DNA from: Oerskovia paurometabola
GTDB lineage: Bacteria > Actinomycetota > Actinomycetes > Actinomycetales > Cellulomonadaceae
Length of the DNA stretch: 64,000 nt
Direction: 5' to 3'
Assembly: GCF_016907365.1 (NCBI RefSeq)
Contig: NZ_JAFBBV010000001.1
Location: 4,092,001 to 4,156,000, forward strand
This document shows positions 33,892 through 41,705 of this stretch, piece by piece (the stretch's first letter is position 1; each line of letters opens with the position of its first letter). The translations under genes were made by a program, and so were the position numbers. The notes under the pieces were generated by a model, which saw nothing but the letters and a program-made list of their open reading frames with translations, was not told the DNA's origin and made no database searches.

Positions 33892-35382
33892 ATGGAACCG
33901 CCACGCCCCGAGGCCCCCGAGGCCGAGGTCGCCGCCGCGATCGGCGACGCCCACACGCCGACCGCTCCCCCGTCGACCGCAGGGACGTCCGCACCGACCG
34001 AACCGTCCACCGCCACCTCTGCGGCACAGGCCCCCGCCGGCGCGGGCCTGTCGCCCGCGACCCAGCGCACCGTCCTCGTCGGGATGGTGGCCCTGGTGCT
34101 GCTCGGGGCGTTCGAGGCCCTCGCGGTGGCGACCGCGATGCACACGGTCGCCACGGCCCTCGACGGCATGGCGCTCTACGCCGTCGCGTTCGCGGGCTCG
34201 ATCGCGGCGAGCGTCGTCGGCATGGTCGCAGCAGGCCGCTGGAGCGACCGGTTCGGACCGAGCCCGTCGCTGTGGGGCGGCGTGGGCATGTTCCTCGCGG
34301 GCCTGGTCGTCTCGGGGCTCGCCCCGACCATGGAGGTCTTCGTCGCGGGTCGCGTGGTGCAGGGGCTCGGCACCGGCATGTACATCGTGGCGCTGTACGT
34401 GCTCGTCGCCCGCGTCTTCCCCGAGGCCCGTCGGCCCGCCGTGTTCGCTGCCTTCGCCGCAGCATGGGTCGTGCCCTCGCTCGTCGGCCCGGTGATCTCG
34501 GGGCTCATGGTCCAGCACCTCGGGTGGCGCTGGGTCTTCCTCGCCGTCCCCGTGCTCGCCGTCCCGGCAGTGCTCATGATGCGCCCGGGACTACGCGCCG
34601 TCGGCCAGGACCGCCGCGAGGTCACCCCCGACACGTCCCGGAACGCCGCCCTGTGGTGGGCGGTCGCCGCTGCCGTGGGCATCGGGCTGCTGCACTTCGC
34701 CGGCCAGCAGGAGGGGGCGCGACTGTACGTCCCGCTCGTCGTCGCGCTCGCGCTCGTCGTCGCCGCCGTCCCGCGCCTGCTCCCGCGCGGCACGGCCCGT
34801 GCCGCCCGAGGCCTCCCGTCGGTCATCGCGATCCGCGGCCTGGTCGCCGCGGCGTTCACCGGGACCGAGGTCCTGCTGCCCCTGCTCCTCCAGTCCGAGA
34901 GAGCCCTGTCCCCGACCCAGGCCGGCGGGATCCTCACCTTCGGGGCGATCGGCTGGTCGGTCGGCGCGTGGCTGCGCGGCAAGGCGCACTGGGGCTGGTC
35001 GCACGCGCGGTTCGTCCTCGTCGGGTCGTTGTTCGTCGCGGGCGGCATCTCCGGCACGGTGCTGCTCGCCTGGGCCGCGGTGCCGCCGATCGTCGGCATG
35101 CTCGCCTGGACGTTCGCGGGCCTGGGCATGGGCCTGGTCCATCCGACGCTCTCGGTGCTCACGCTCGCACTGTCCCCCGAGGACCAGCAGGGCGCGAACA
35201 GCTCGGCGCTCCAGGTGTCCGACGCGCTGTCCGCGGCCATCGCCCTCGCCGTGGCCGGGTCGATGCTCGTCGTGCTGCGCGAGCCCCTGGGGCTCGGGGC
35301 GTACGTCGTGTGCTTCGGGGTCATGGTCGCGATCGCGCTGCTCGCGGCGTTCGTGTCACCGCGGACCCGGGTCCCGGCCTGA
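33892..35382 (+). CDS. MFS efflux transporter, likely SoxR-regulated
   Basis: 496 residues: a 50-residue Ala/Pro/Thr-rich cytoplasmic lead, then about 12-14 membrane helices. MFS marker GRWSDRFGPSPSLWGGVG (loop 2-3) and GRVVQGLGTGMYIVALYVLV. Drug-exporter type (DHA) by these motifs. ATG at 33892 behind CGAGGAAA. Probable exporter of a redox-active compound, switched on by SoxR (inference from the box). Confidence 0.88.
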   Translation: MEPPRPEAPEAEVAAAIGDAHTPTAPPSTAGTSAPTEPSTATSAAQAPAGAGLSPATQRTVLVGMVALVLLGAFEALAVATAMHTVATALDGMALYAVAFAGSIAASVVGMVAAGRWSDRFGPSPSLWGGVGMFLAGLVVSGLAPTMEVFVAGRVVQGLGTGMYIVALYVLVARVFPEARRPAVFAAFAAAWVVPSLVGPVISGLMVQHLGWRWVFLAVPVLAVPAVLMMRPGLRAVGQDRREVTPDTSRNAALWWAVAAAVGIGLLHFAGQQEGARLYVPLVVALALVVAAVPRLLPRGTARAARGLPSVIAIRGLVAAAFTGTEVLLPLLLQSERALSPTQAGGILTFGAIGWSVGAWLRGKAHWGWSHARFVLVGSLFVAGGISGTVLLAWAAVPPIVGMLAWTFAGLGMGLVHPTLSVLTLALSPEDQQGANSSALQVSDALSAAIALAVAGSMLVVLREPLGLGAYVVCFGVMVAIALLAAFVSPRTRVPA

Positions 35383-35411
35383 GCCGACCGGCTTCTCGAC
35401 GCCCTGCCGGG

Positions 35412-36347
35412 TCAGCGCGGGTCGTCGACACCGCCCGCGAGCGCCGCGGCGCCCTCGGCGTAGCGGTCGAGCACGATCGCTGCCAGGCGCGCGTCGGGCG
35501 CGAGCGGGGCCGTGACGAGGTCGGCACCGGTCTCGAGGAGGCGGTCGTGGAAGAAGCCGGGGGCGAGCAGGTAGGCGGCGACGACCACGCGCGGGACGTC
35601 GGTCGGCTCGCTGCCCGACGACGCCGCGAGGTCGTCGTCGAAGGGCTCGCCCGGGGCGGTGGTCGTCCGACCCCGAGGAGGCGTCGCGGCGAGCGTCTCG
35701 CGGGCGGACGCGACGGCCTCGCGCACGGACGGGGTGGCCATGGCGCCGAACCCGACCGTGACGGGGCCGTCATGGTGCGCGCGCAGGAGCTCGGCGACGT
35801 CCTCGACGTCGCGCGCGGCGCCCGCCTTGCTCGACCCGGCCGCTGCCAGGACCACGGCGTCGTGCGGGCGGACCCCGGCCTCGGCCAGGCGGTCGGCGAG
35901 GATCTCGGCGAGGCGCGGGTCGGGGCCGAGCGCACGGGCCGCGGTCGCGGGTCCGTGCTGGGGGCCGCGACCGGAGTGCGCGGGCGAGACGGCCTCGGTG
36001 ATGTCGACGTCCACGTGGAAGCCCGTGGACAGCAGCAGCGGCACGACGACGGCCGCCCCGCCGGGGCCCGCGCCCGTGGCGGGCGGCGCGACGGCCTGCG
36101 TGACGACGTCGGCGACCTCGGGCTGCTGGACGTCGACGAACGCCTCGCGGACGTCGAGGTCGGGGCGGGTCGCGCGGACGTCCGCGAGGATCGCGCGGAT
36201 CGCGGCCTGACCGTCCGGGTTGTTGGTGCCGTGCGAGCAGCCGACGAGCACGGCTGCGCCCACGCCGCTCGCACGGCTGCCCGCGGCGGCGGACGGCGCG
36301 CTCCCCTCGGTCGCGTCGGAGGGGAAACCCAGGATCTCCGTGCTCAT
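35412..36347 (-). CDS. CbiX/SirB-type sirohydrochlorin ferrochelatase
   Basis: 311 residues made of two CbiX-like halves. The first half holds the metal-binding histidines in VLVGCSHGTNNPDGQ and LLLSTGFHVDVD; the second half (from about residue 130) is the duplicated, weaker copy ending in AAYLLAPGFFHDRLL. The enzyme inserts Fe(II) into sirohydrochlorin to make siroheme for NirB. It is last in the nirBD-cobA-nnaR-cbiX run and overlaps the previous stop (ATGA). Cobalt chelation for B12 is possible but the nitrite reductase context favours iron. Confidence 0.88.
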   Translation of the reverse strand: MSTEILGFPSDATEGSAPSAAAGSRASGVGAAVLVGCSHGTNNPDGQAAIRAILADVRATRPDLDVREAFVDVQQPEVADVVTQAVAPPATGAGPGGAAVVVPLLLSTGFHVDVDITEAVSPAHSGRGPQHGPATAARALGPDPRLAEILADRLAEAGVRPHDAVVLAAAGSSKAGAARDVEDVAELLRAHHDGPVTVGFGAMATPSVREAVASARETLAATPPRGRTTTAPGEPFDDDLAASSGSEPTDVPRVVVAAYLLAPGFFHDRLLETGADLVTAPLAPDARLAAIVLDRYAEGAAALAGGVDDPR

Positions 36348-37513
36348 GCCAGCTCCAGTCGATAGCCACGTTTGACGACGGTCTTGACGAGGGTGCGGTC
36401 ACCGACCGCCTCGCGCAGCCGGGCGACCGCGACCTCGGCGGCGTGCGGGTCGCGCGAGTCGCCGGGCAGGGCCGCGAGGACCTGGTCCCGCGTCACGATG
36501 TCCCCGGCACGGGCGGCCAGCAGACGCAGTACGTCGAGGCCCGTGGGCGAGAGCGGCAGGACGCGGCCGTCGAGCACCGCGACGCGCGAGCGGATCTGCA
36601 GGTTGCCCGCGACGGTCACGAGCGCCAGGGTCTCGGCGTGCTCGTAGTGCCCGACGAGCGTGCGGACCAGCGCCCCGAGGCGGCCGCGGTCCGGCTGGAG
36701 CGTCGGGATGCCGCGGTGCGCGAGGGGTCGGGCCGTGATGGGGCCGACCGCGGCCGCGATCATGGCGCCGCGCGTGAACCGCGCCACGACCGCGTCGCCG
36801 ACGCCCGCGGACTCGGCCGCCGCGAGCCATGCCTCGGCGCCCGGGGCCGACGTGAAGACGACCGCGTCGATCTCGCCGCCCGCTGCCGCGTGGACCGACG
36901 ACCGGAGCGCGGTCTCGTCCGGCGGCGGCCCCCAGCGGTACACGATGAGGCTCGCGACGTCGGCCCCCGCCTGTGCGAAGACCACGTCGAGGCCGTCGGC
37001 CCCCGCCCCGTGGTGCTGGACCGCGATCCGCAGCCCGTCGACCCCTTCCCCGAGCAGCACGTCGGCGATCTCGCCCGACGTCTCCGACTCGGCGACCCAG
37101 TCGGCCTGGAGTCCTGCGGCCTGGATCGCGCCGCGCGCCTTGGGACCGCGCGCGACCAGTCGGGCGCGGCTCATGACGTCGAGCAGCTCGTCGGCCAGGC
37201 CGTGCGCGTCGGCGGCCTCGATCCAGCCGCGGAAACCGATGCCCGTGGTCACGACCACGACGTCGGGCGGGCGTGCGATCAGGTCGCGCGTACCCGCGAG
37301 CAACGCCTCGTCGTCCTCGTTGGGCACCATGCTCAGGGCCGGCGCGTGCCGCACCTCGGCGCCCCGGCGGGACAGGGCCGCGGCGAGCTCGGCCGAACGG
37401 CGGTCGGCCGTGACGAGGACCGTGCAGCCGGCCATGACCTGGCCCAGCGTGGGCCGGTGCTCGCCGGTGGGCTCGTCCGTGGCATCGGTGACGTCCGTGG
37501 CCTGCCCCGTCAC
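36344..37513 (-). CDS. HemD-like / winged-helix regulator (NnaR type)
   Basis: 389 residues. Residues about 28-275 form a uroporphyrinogen-III synthase fold (CTVLVTADRRSAELAAALSR, VVVVTTGIGFRGWIEAADAH, AVVFTSAPGAEAWLAAA). Residues about 300-389 are an OmpR-type winged helix (LSPTGLDVLRLLAARAGDIV, TRDQVLAALPG, HAAEVAVARLREAVGDRTLV, KTVVKRGYRLEL). This HemD-DNA-binding fusion is the arrangement of mycobacterial NnaR, a co-activator with GlnR of nitrate and nitrite genes. GTG start overlaps cobA stop. Could also still synthesise uroporphyrinogen III. Confidence 0.88.
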   Translation of the reverse strand: MTGQATDVTDATDEPTGEHRPTLGQVMAGCTVLVTADRRSAELAAALSRRGAEVRHAPALSMVPNEDDEALLAGTRDLIARPPDVVVVTTGIGFRGWIEAADAHGLADELLDVMSRARLVARGPKARGAIQAAGLQADWVAESETSGEIADVLLGEGVDGLRIAVQHHGAGADGLDVVFAQAGADVASLIVYRWGPPPDETALRSSVHAAAGGEIDAVVFTSAPGAEAWLAAAESAGVGDAVVARFTRGAMIAAAVGPITARPLAHRGIPTLQPDRGRLGALVRTLVGHYEHAETLALVTVAGNLQIRSRVAVLDGRVLPLSPTGLDVLRLLAARAGDIVTRDQVLAALPGDSRDPHAAEVAVARLREAVGDRTLVKTVVKRGYRLELA

Positions 37514-38310
37514 AGGGCGGGCTCCGGCACGAGCACGGTCAGCCCGGGCAGGGGCGTCGTCGCGTCCGGGACGAGCAGCCCCTCGGCCGCGACGTCGCCC
37601 ACGACGACGACCGCCGGCGCGCGGATCCCGGCGTCGGCCGCGCGGCGGACGAGCGTCCCGAGGGTGGCGCGCGTGACCCGCTGGTGCTGCGTGGAACCGG
37701 ACTCGACCACGGCGACGGGCGTGGCGACGTCGGCCCCGGCGGTGACCGCCTGGTCCGTGATCTCGCTCAGCATCGACACTCCCATGAGGATCACCAGGGT
37801 AGCCGTGCGGTCGCGCACCGCGGCCAGCGCGACCACGCCCAGGGGCTCATGACCGTTGACGACCAGGAACGCGCCGACCGTCCCGCGGTGCGTGAGCGGG
37901 ATGCCCGCGAGCGCCGGCACGGACAGCGCGCTGCTCACGCCGGGCACGACCTCGACCGGGACGCCCGCGGCCCGGCACGCGAGGACCTCCTCCCCGCCCC
38001 GCCCGTAGACGAACGGGTCGCCGCCCTTGAGCCGGACCACGCGTCGCCCGCGGCGGGCCTGCTCGACGAGGATCGCGTTGATCTCGTGCTGCGGGACAGG
38101 GTGGTGGCCCGGGGTCTTGCCGACGTCGATGATCTCGACGCCCGCGGGCAGTTCGGCGAGGACCTCGGTAGGCCCGAGGCGGTCGGTCACGACGACGTCG
38201 GCGCTCACGAGCGCACGCCAGGCGCGCACCGTGAGGAGGTCGACGGCACCAGGTCCGCCGCCCACGAGCACGACCGAGCCGCCGTGCCCGGTGCCGCCGG
38301 CGCCGAACAT
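37510..38310 (-). CDS. cobA: Uroporphyrinogen-III C-methyltransferase (SUMT)
   Basis: 266 residues. SUMT motifs: VVLVGGGPGAVDLLTVRAWR, DVVVTDRLG, VVRLKGGDPFVYGRGGEEVL and GHEPLG near the middle. Methylates uroporphyrinogen III at C2 and C7 to precorrin-2, the first step to siroheme. No dehydrogenase or chelatase domain is fused; oxidation to sirohydrochlorin must come from another gene. The ATG at 38310 lies inside a repeated GCATGCGGT stretch next to a long palindrome and has no clear ribosome site, so the exact start is uncertain. Confidence 0.88.
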   Translation of the reverse strand: MFGAGGTGHGGSVVLVGGGPGAVDLLTVRAWRALVSADVVVTDRLGPTEVLAELPAGVEIIDVGKTPGHHPVPQHEINAILVEQARRGRRVVRLKGGDPFVYGRGGEEVLACRAAGVPVEVVPGVSSALSVPALAGIPLTHRGTVGAFLVVNGHEPLGVVALAAVRDRTATLVILMGVSMLSEITDQAVTAGADVATPVAVVESGSTQHQRVTRATLGTLVRRAADAGIRAPAVVVVGDVAAEGLLVPDATTPLPGLTVLVPEPAL

Positions 38311-38323
38311 GCGGTGACCGTCC

Positions 38324-38383
38324 GCCGAGCATGCGGTGGGCGTCCGATCCGGGCCGGATCCCGACGACAACCGCATGCTCGGC
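38324..38383. repeat. Long imperfect palindrome between nirD and cobA
   Basis: Arms at about 38324-38352 and 38354-38383 pair with a few mismatches; the outer ends are GCCGAGCATGCGGT and ACCGCATGCTCGGC. Immediately next to it, 38302-38323 repeats the outer arm (GCCGAACATGCGGTG) and contains the cobA start codon. It could attenuate read-through from nirBD into the siroheme genes. Confidence 0.7.
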
Positions 38384-38396
38384 ACCGAGGCGGCCC

Positions 38397-38855
38397 TCAC
38401 GGGGTGGGGCCGGTCGGCGCCGCGACGTGCACGACGCCGTCGCGCACCTCGACCGGCCACGTCGCCAGGTCCGGGCCCGCCACGAGCACGGGGAGGAACC
38501 CGACCGCGTCGAGGCACTCTCCCGTCTCGAGCGCGAAGACCTGCTTGTACATCGGCGACGCGACGGTCGGCACCCCGCGGCGCGTCCCGACGATGCCGCG
38601 CGACATGACGTTCGCGCCGCTGAACGGGTCGAGCTGCTGGACCGCGAGCACGCGGTCGTCGGTCAGGCGGAAGAGCGCGACCTGCTGCCCGCCGACGAGC
38701 GCCGCGGCCCCGCGCTCGACCGCGAGGTCCGCGACGCGGCACACGGGCTGCCACGCCGGGCCGACCTGTGCGTCCTGCGCCGCACCCACCGACGCGCCCA
38801 CCGACGCAGTCGTCGGGGCCATCGTGCCCGTCGTGCCCACGATCTGCGCGCTCAT
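38397..38855 (-). CDS. nirD: Nitrite reductase (NADH) small subunit
   Basis: 152 residues, NirD family with a Rieske-like fold: WQPVCRVADLAVERGAAALV, VALFRLTDDRVLAVQQLDPF, ANVMSRGIVG, VPTVASPMYKQVFALETGEC. The Rieske cysteine-histidine pairs are absent, as is normal for NirD. Thirty-five residues of Ala/Thr/Val-rich lead are extra. ATG overlaps the nirB stop (ATGA). Partner of NirB in assimilatory nitrite reduction. Confidence 0.93.
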   Translation of the reverse strand: MSAQIVGTTGTMAPTTASVGASVGAAQDAQVGPAWQPVCRVADLAVERGAAALVGGQQVALFRLTDDRVLAVQQLDPFSGANVMSRGIVGTRRGVPTVASPMYKQVFALETGECLDAVGFLPVLVAGPDLATWPVEVRDGVVHVAAPTGPTP

Positions 38856-41524
38856 GCCCGCACCTCCAACGTCGTCCCGGCGATCAGCACGGCACCTGCA
38901 CGCTCCGCGGTCGTCGCCGGCCGTGGCTGCCCGCGCTCGGCCACGTACGCGAGGTCCGGGTCCGCCGTCGTGGGCGCGTTGACGAACGACCCGAACCGCT
39001 TGAGCTTCTCGGGGTCCTCCAGGACCGCGCGCCACTCGTCCTCGTACGCGTCCACGTGGAGCGCCATCGCGGCGTCGAGGTCGGCCGCGATGCCCAGCGA
39101 GTCCTCGAGGATCACGGCGCGGATCCCGTCGAGCCCGCCCTCGACCTCCTCGACCCACACCGACGTGCGCTGGAGCCGGTCCGCGGTGCGCACGTAGTAC
39201 AGCAGGAAACGGTCGATCGTCCTGATCAGCGTCTCGTCGTCGAGGTCCTCCGCGAGGAGCCGCGCGTGCCGGGGCGTGAAGCCGCCGTTGCCGCCCACGT
39301 ACACGTTCCAGCCCTTGTCGGTCGCGATCACGCCCACGTCCTTGCCGCGCGCCTCGGCGCACTCGCGTGCGCAGCCCGAGACGCCGAGCTTGATCTTGTG
39401 CGGCGAACGCAGGCCGCGGTACCGCAGCTCGAGGCGGACGGCCATGCCCACCGAGTCCTGCACCCCGAACCGGCACCACGTCGACCCCACGCACGACTTC
39501 ACGGTCCGCAGCGACTTCCCGTACGCCTGCCCCGACTCCATGCCCGCGTCGACCAGCCGGCGCCAGATCAGCGGGAGCTGCTCGATCCGCGCCCCGAACA
39601 TGTCGATCCGCTGGCCGCCCGTGATCTTGGTGTAGAGCCCGAAGTCCTTCGCGACCTGCCCGATCACGAGCAGCCCCTCGGGCGTGATCTCCCCGCCCGG
39701 GATGCGCGGGACCACCGAGTACGTGCCGTCCTTCTGCATGTTCGCCATGACGTGGTCGTTGGTGTCCTGGAGCGCGGCCTGCTCGCCCGTCAGGATGTGA
39801 CCGTTGCCCAACGAGGCCAGGACCGACGCCACGACCGGCTTGCAGATGTCGCACCCACGGCCGGGGCCCGCGGCCGGGAGCCCGGCCGGGGCGACGCCGT
39901 CGGGCATCTCCTCGACGGCGGCCGGGACGCGACCGAACCGCGCGATGATCTCGCTGAACGTGTGCAGGTCCGCGACGCGGACCGCGTCGAAGAGCTGCGC
40001 CCGCGAGAGCTCGAAGTGCTCGCACAGCGCGTTCGAGACCTCGATCCCGGCCTTCTCGAGCTCGGTCGTCGTGAGCCTCTTGACGAGAGGGAGGCACGAG
40101 CCGCAGCTCGTGCCCGCCCGGGTGCAGGCCTTGACCGCGGCGACGTCGGTGCACGCGTGCTCGGTCACGGCCCCGCGGATCGTCCCTGCGGCGACGTTGT
40201 TGCACGAGCACACCGTGGCGTCGTCGGGCAGCTCGAGCCCCGCCGCGCCGCCGGCCGCAGCGCCCTCGGGCAGGAGGTACGAGCCGGGGTCGCCCGGCAG
40301 CTCGCGCCCGACCATGGGCCGCAGGGCCGCGTACGGCGTCGCGTCGCCCACGAACACGCCGCCCAGGAGCGTGCGCGCGTCGTCGGACAGGACGAGCTTC
40401 TTGTAGACGCCCGCGACGGGGTCCGCCCAGACGAGCTCCATGGCGCCCTCGGTGCGCGCGAACGCGTCGCCGAAGCTCGCGACGTCCACGCCCCGCAGCT
40501 TGAGCCTGGTCGCGGTGTCCGCGCCAGGGAACGTCGCCGCGCCGCCCAGCAACCGGTCCACGACGACCTCGGCCATCGCGTACCCCGGGGCCACGAGCCC
40601 CAGGCACCTGCCCTCGATGCACGCGACCTCGCCGACCGCCCACACGTGCGGGTCCGGCGTCCGGCACGACAGGTCGACGACCGCGCCGCCGCGCTCGCCG
40701 ACCGGCAGGCCCGCGTCCCGGGCCAGCTCGTCGCGCGGCCGGACGCCCGTCGCCAGGACGACCACGTCGACGTCGAGCCGCCCGCCGTCCACGAAGTCGA
40801 GGCGGCCCACGTGACCCGTGGCGCGCGCGGGCCGCATCTGCTGGGTCGCGGTGCTCACGCGCACCGCGATGCCCATGTCGTTGATGAGGCGACCGAGCGC
40901 CTGCCCGCCGCCCAGGTCGACCTGCGCGTCCATGAGGTGCGTCCCGAACTGGATGACGGTCGCCTGGGCGCCGAGCGCCTTGAGCGCTCCCGCGGCCTCG
41001 AGCCCCAGGAGGCCGCCACCGATGACCGCGCCGCGCACCGGGCGGTCGTACGACGTCCCGGCCCGCTCCTCGCGCTTGGCCTCGACCCACCCGCGCAGGG
41101 CCGCGACGTCGTCGATCGTGCGGTACACGAACACGCCCGGCAGCTCGTTGCCCGGGATCGGGGGGCGCGCCGCGTCGGAGCCCGTCGCGAGCACGAGCTC
41201 GTCGTAGTCGTGGACCCGGCCCAGGCGGTCGGTGACCTGACGTGCCTCGCGGTCGATCGAGTCGACGCGGCAGTCGCGCACCAGGCGCACGAGCGGGTCG
41301 TCCCACAGCGCGGGGTCGCCGAGGGTGAGCTCCTCGGGGTCGCGCGCCGAGAAGTACGAGGTCAGCGCCACGCGGTCGTACGGGTGGCGAGGCTCCTCGG
41401 CGAAGACGGTGACCCGCCACTCGCCGGCGGTGTCACGGGCGCGCAACGCCTCGACGAGACGCTGGGCGACCATGCCGCCGCCGACGACCACGAGGTGACG
41501 GGAAGATCTCGATGATGCGGTCAC
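38852..41524 (-). CDS. nirB: Nitrite reductase (NADH) large subunit
   Basis: 890 residues, full length. N-terminal FAD/NAD oxidoreductase (LVVVGGGMVAQRLVEALR; RGAVIGGGLLGLEAAGALKA), a BFD [2Fe-2S] domain (CSCNNVAAGT, then CTRAGTSCGSC), and the siroheme-[4Fe-4S] core with KSCVGSTWCRFG and GVSGCARECAEARGKDVG. Reduces nitrite to ammonium with NADH in the cytoplasm. GTG at 41524 follows GGAG; upstream residues of the open frame are not protein-like. It has its own promoter region with a GlnR box. Confidence 0.96.
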   Translation of the reverse strand: MTASSRSSRHLVVVGGGMVAQRLVEALRARDTAGEWRVTVFAEEPRHPYDRVALTSYFSARDPEELTLGDPALWDDPLVRLVRDCRVDSIDREARQVTDRLGRVHDYDELVLATGSDAARPPIPGNELPGVFVYRTIDDVAALRGWVEAKREERAGTSYDRPVRGAVIGGGLLGLEAAGALKALGAQATVIQFGTHLMDAQVDLGGGQALGRLINDMGIAVRVSTATQQMRPARATGHVGRLDFVDGGRLDVDVVVLATGVRPRDELARDAGLPVGERGGAVVDLSCRTPDPHVWAVGEVACIEGRCLGLVAPGYAMAEVVVDRLLGGAATFPGADTATRLKLRGVDVASFGDAFARTEGAMELVWADPVAGVYKKLVLSDDARTLLGGVFVGDATPYAALRPMVGRELPGDPGSYLLPEGAAAGGAAGLELPDDATVCSCNNVAAGTIRGAVTEHACTDVAAVKACTRAGTSCGSCLPLVKRLTTTELEKAGIEVSNALCEHFELSRAQLFDAVRVADLHTFSEIIARFGRVPAAVEEMPDGVAPAGLPAAGPGRGCDICKPVVASVLASLGNGHILTGEQAALQDTNDHVMANMQKDGTYSVVPRIPGGEITPEGLLVIGQVAKDFGLYTKITGGQRIDMFGARIEQLPLIWRRLVDAGMESGQAYGKSLRTVKSCVGSTWCRFGVQDSVGMAVRLELRYRGLRSPHKIKLGVSGCARECAEARGKDVGVIATDKGWNVYVGGNGGFTPRHARLLAEDLDDETLIRTIDRFLLYYVRTADRLQRTSVWVEEVEGGLDGIRAVILEDSLGIAADLDAAMALHVDAYEDEWRAVLEDPEKLKRFGSFVNAPTTADPDLAYVAERGQPRPATTAERAGAVLIAGTTLEVRA

Positions 41525-41593
41525 GGGGGCTCCTGGGGGGTGCGGTCCGGGTGTCCGGGAAGCGGCTGCTGCTCCGGACACTAGGGATGCGCG

Positions 41594-41631
41594 GTTTCCG
41601 CGCCGCTCCCGCCCCTTTGCCCCGCCGTAAC
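41594..41631 (-). promoter_or_regulatory. GlnR box before nirB
   Basis: Read on the minus strand: GTTAC, 6 bases, GCAAA, 6 bases, GGAGC, 6 bases, GAAAC. This is the a1-b1-a2-b2 layout of actinobacterial GlnR sites (GTnAC-n6-GAAAC repeated at 22 bp), with a good a1 and b2, one-to-two mismatches in b1 and a weak a2. About 70 bases before the nirB start. Confidence 0.75.
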
Positions 41632-41705
41632 GTTCTTCTCACGCCCGCCTGGGCCCGCACGTGAGAACGCGCCGCGCGCCCTCGAGCGGCGCCCCGGGAG
41701 TCCTG

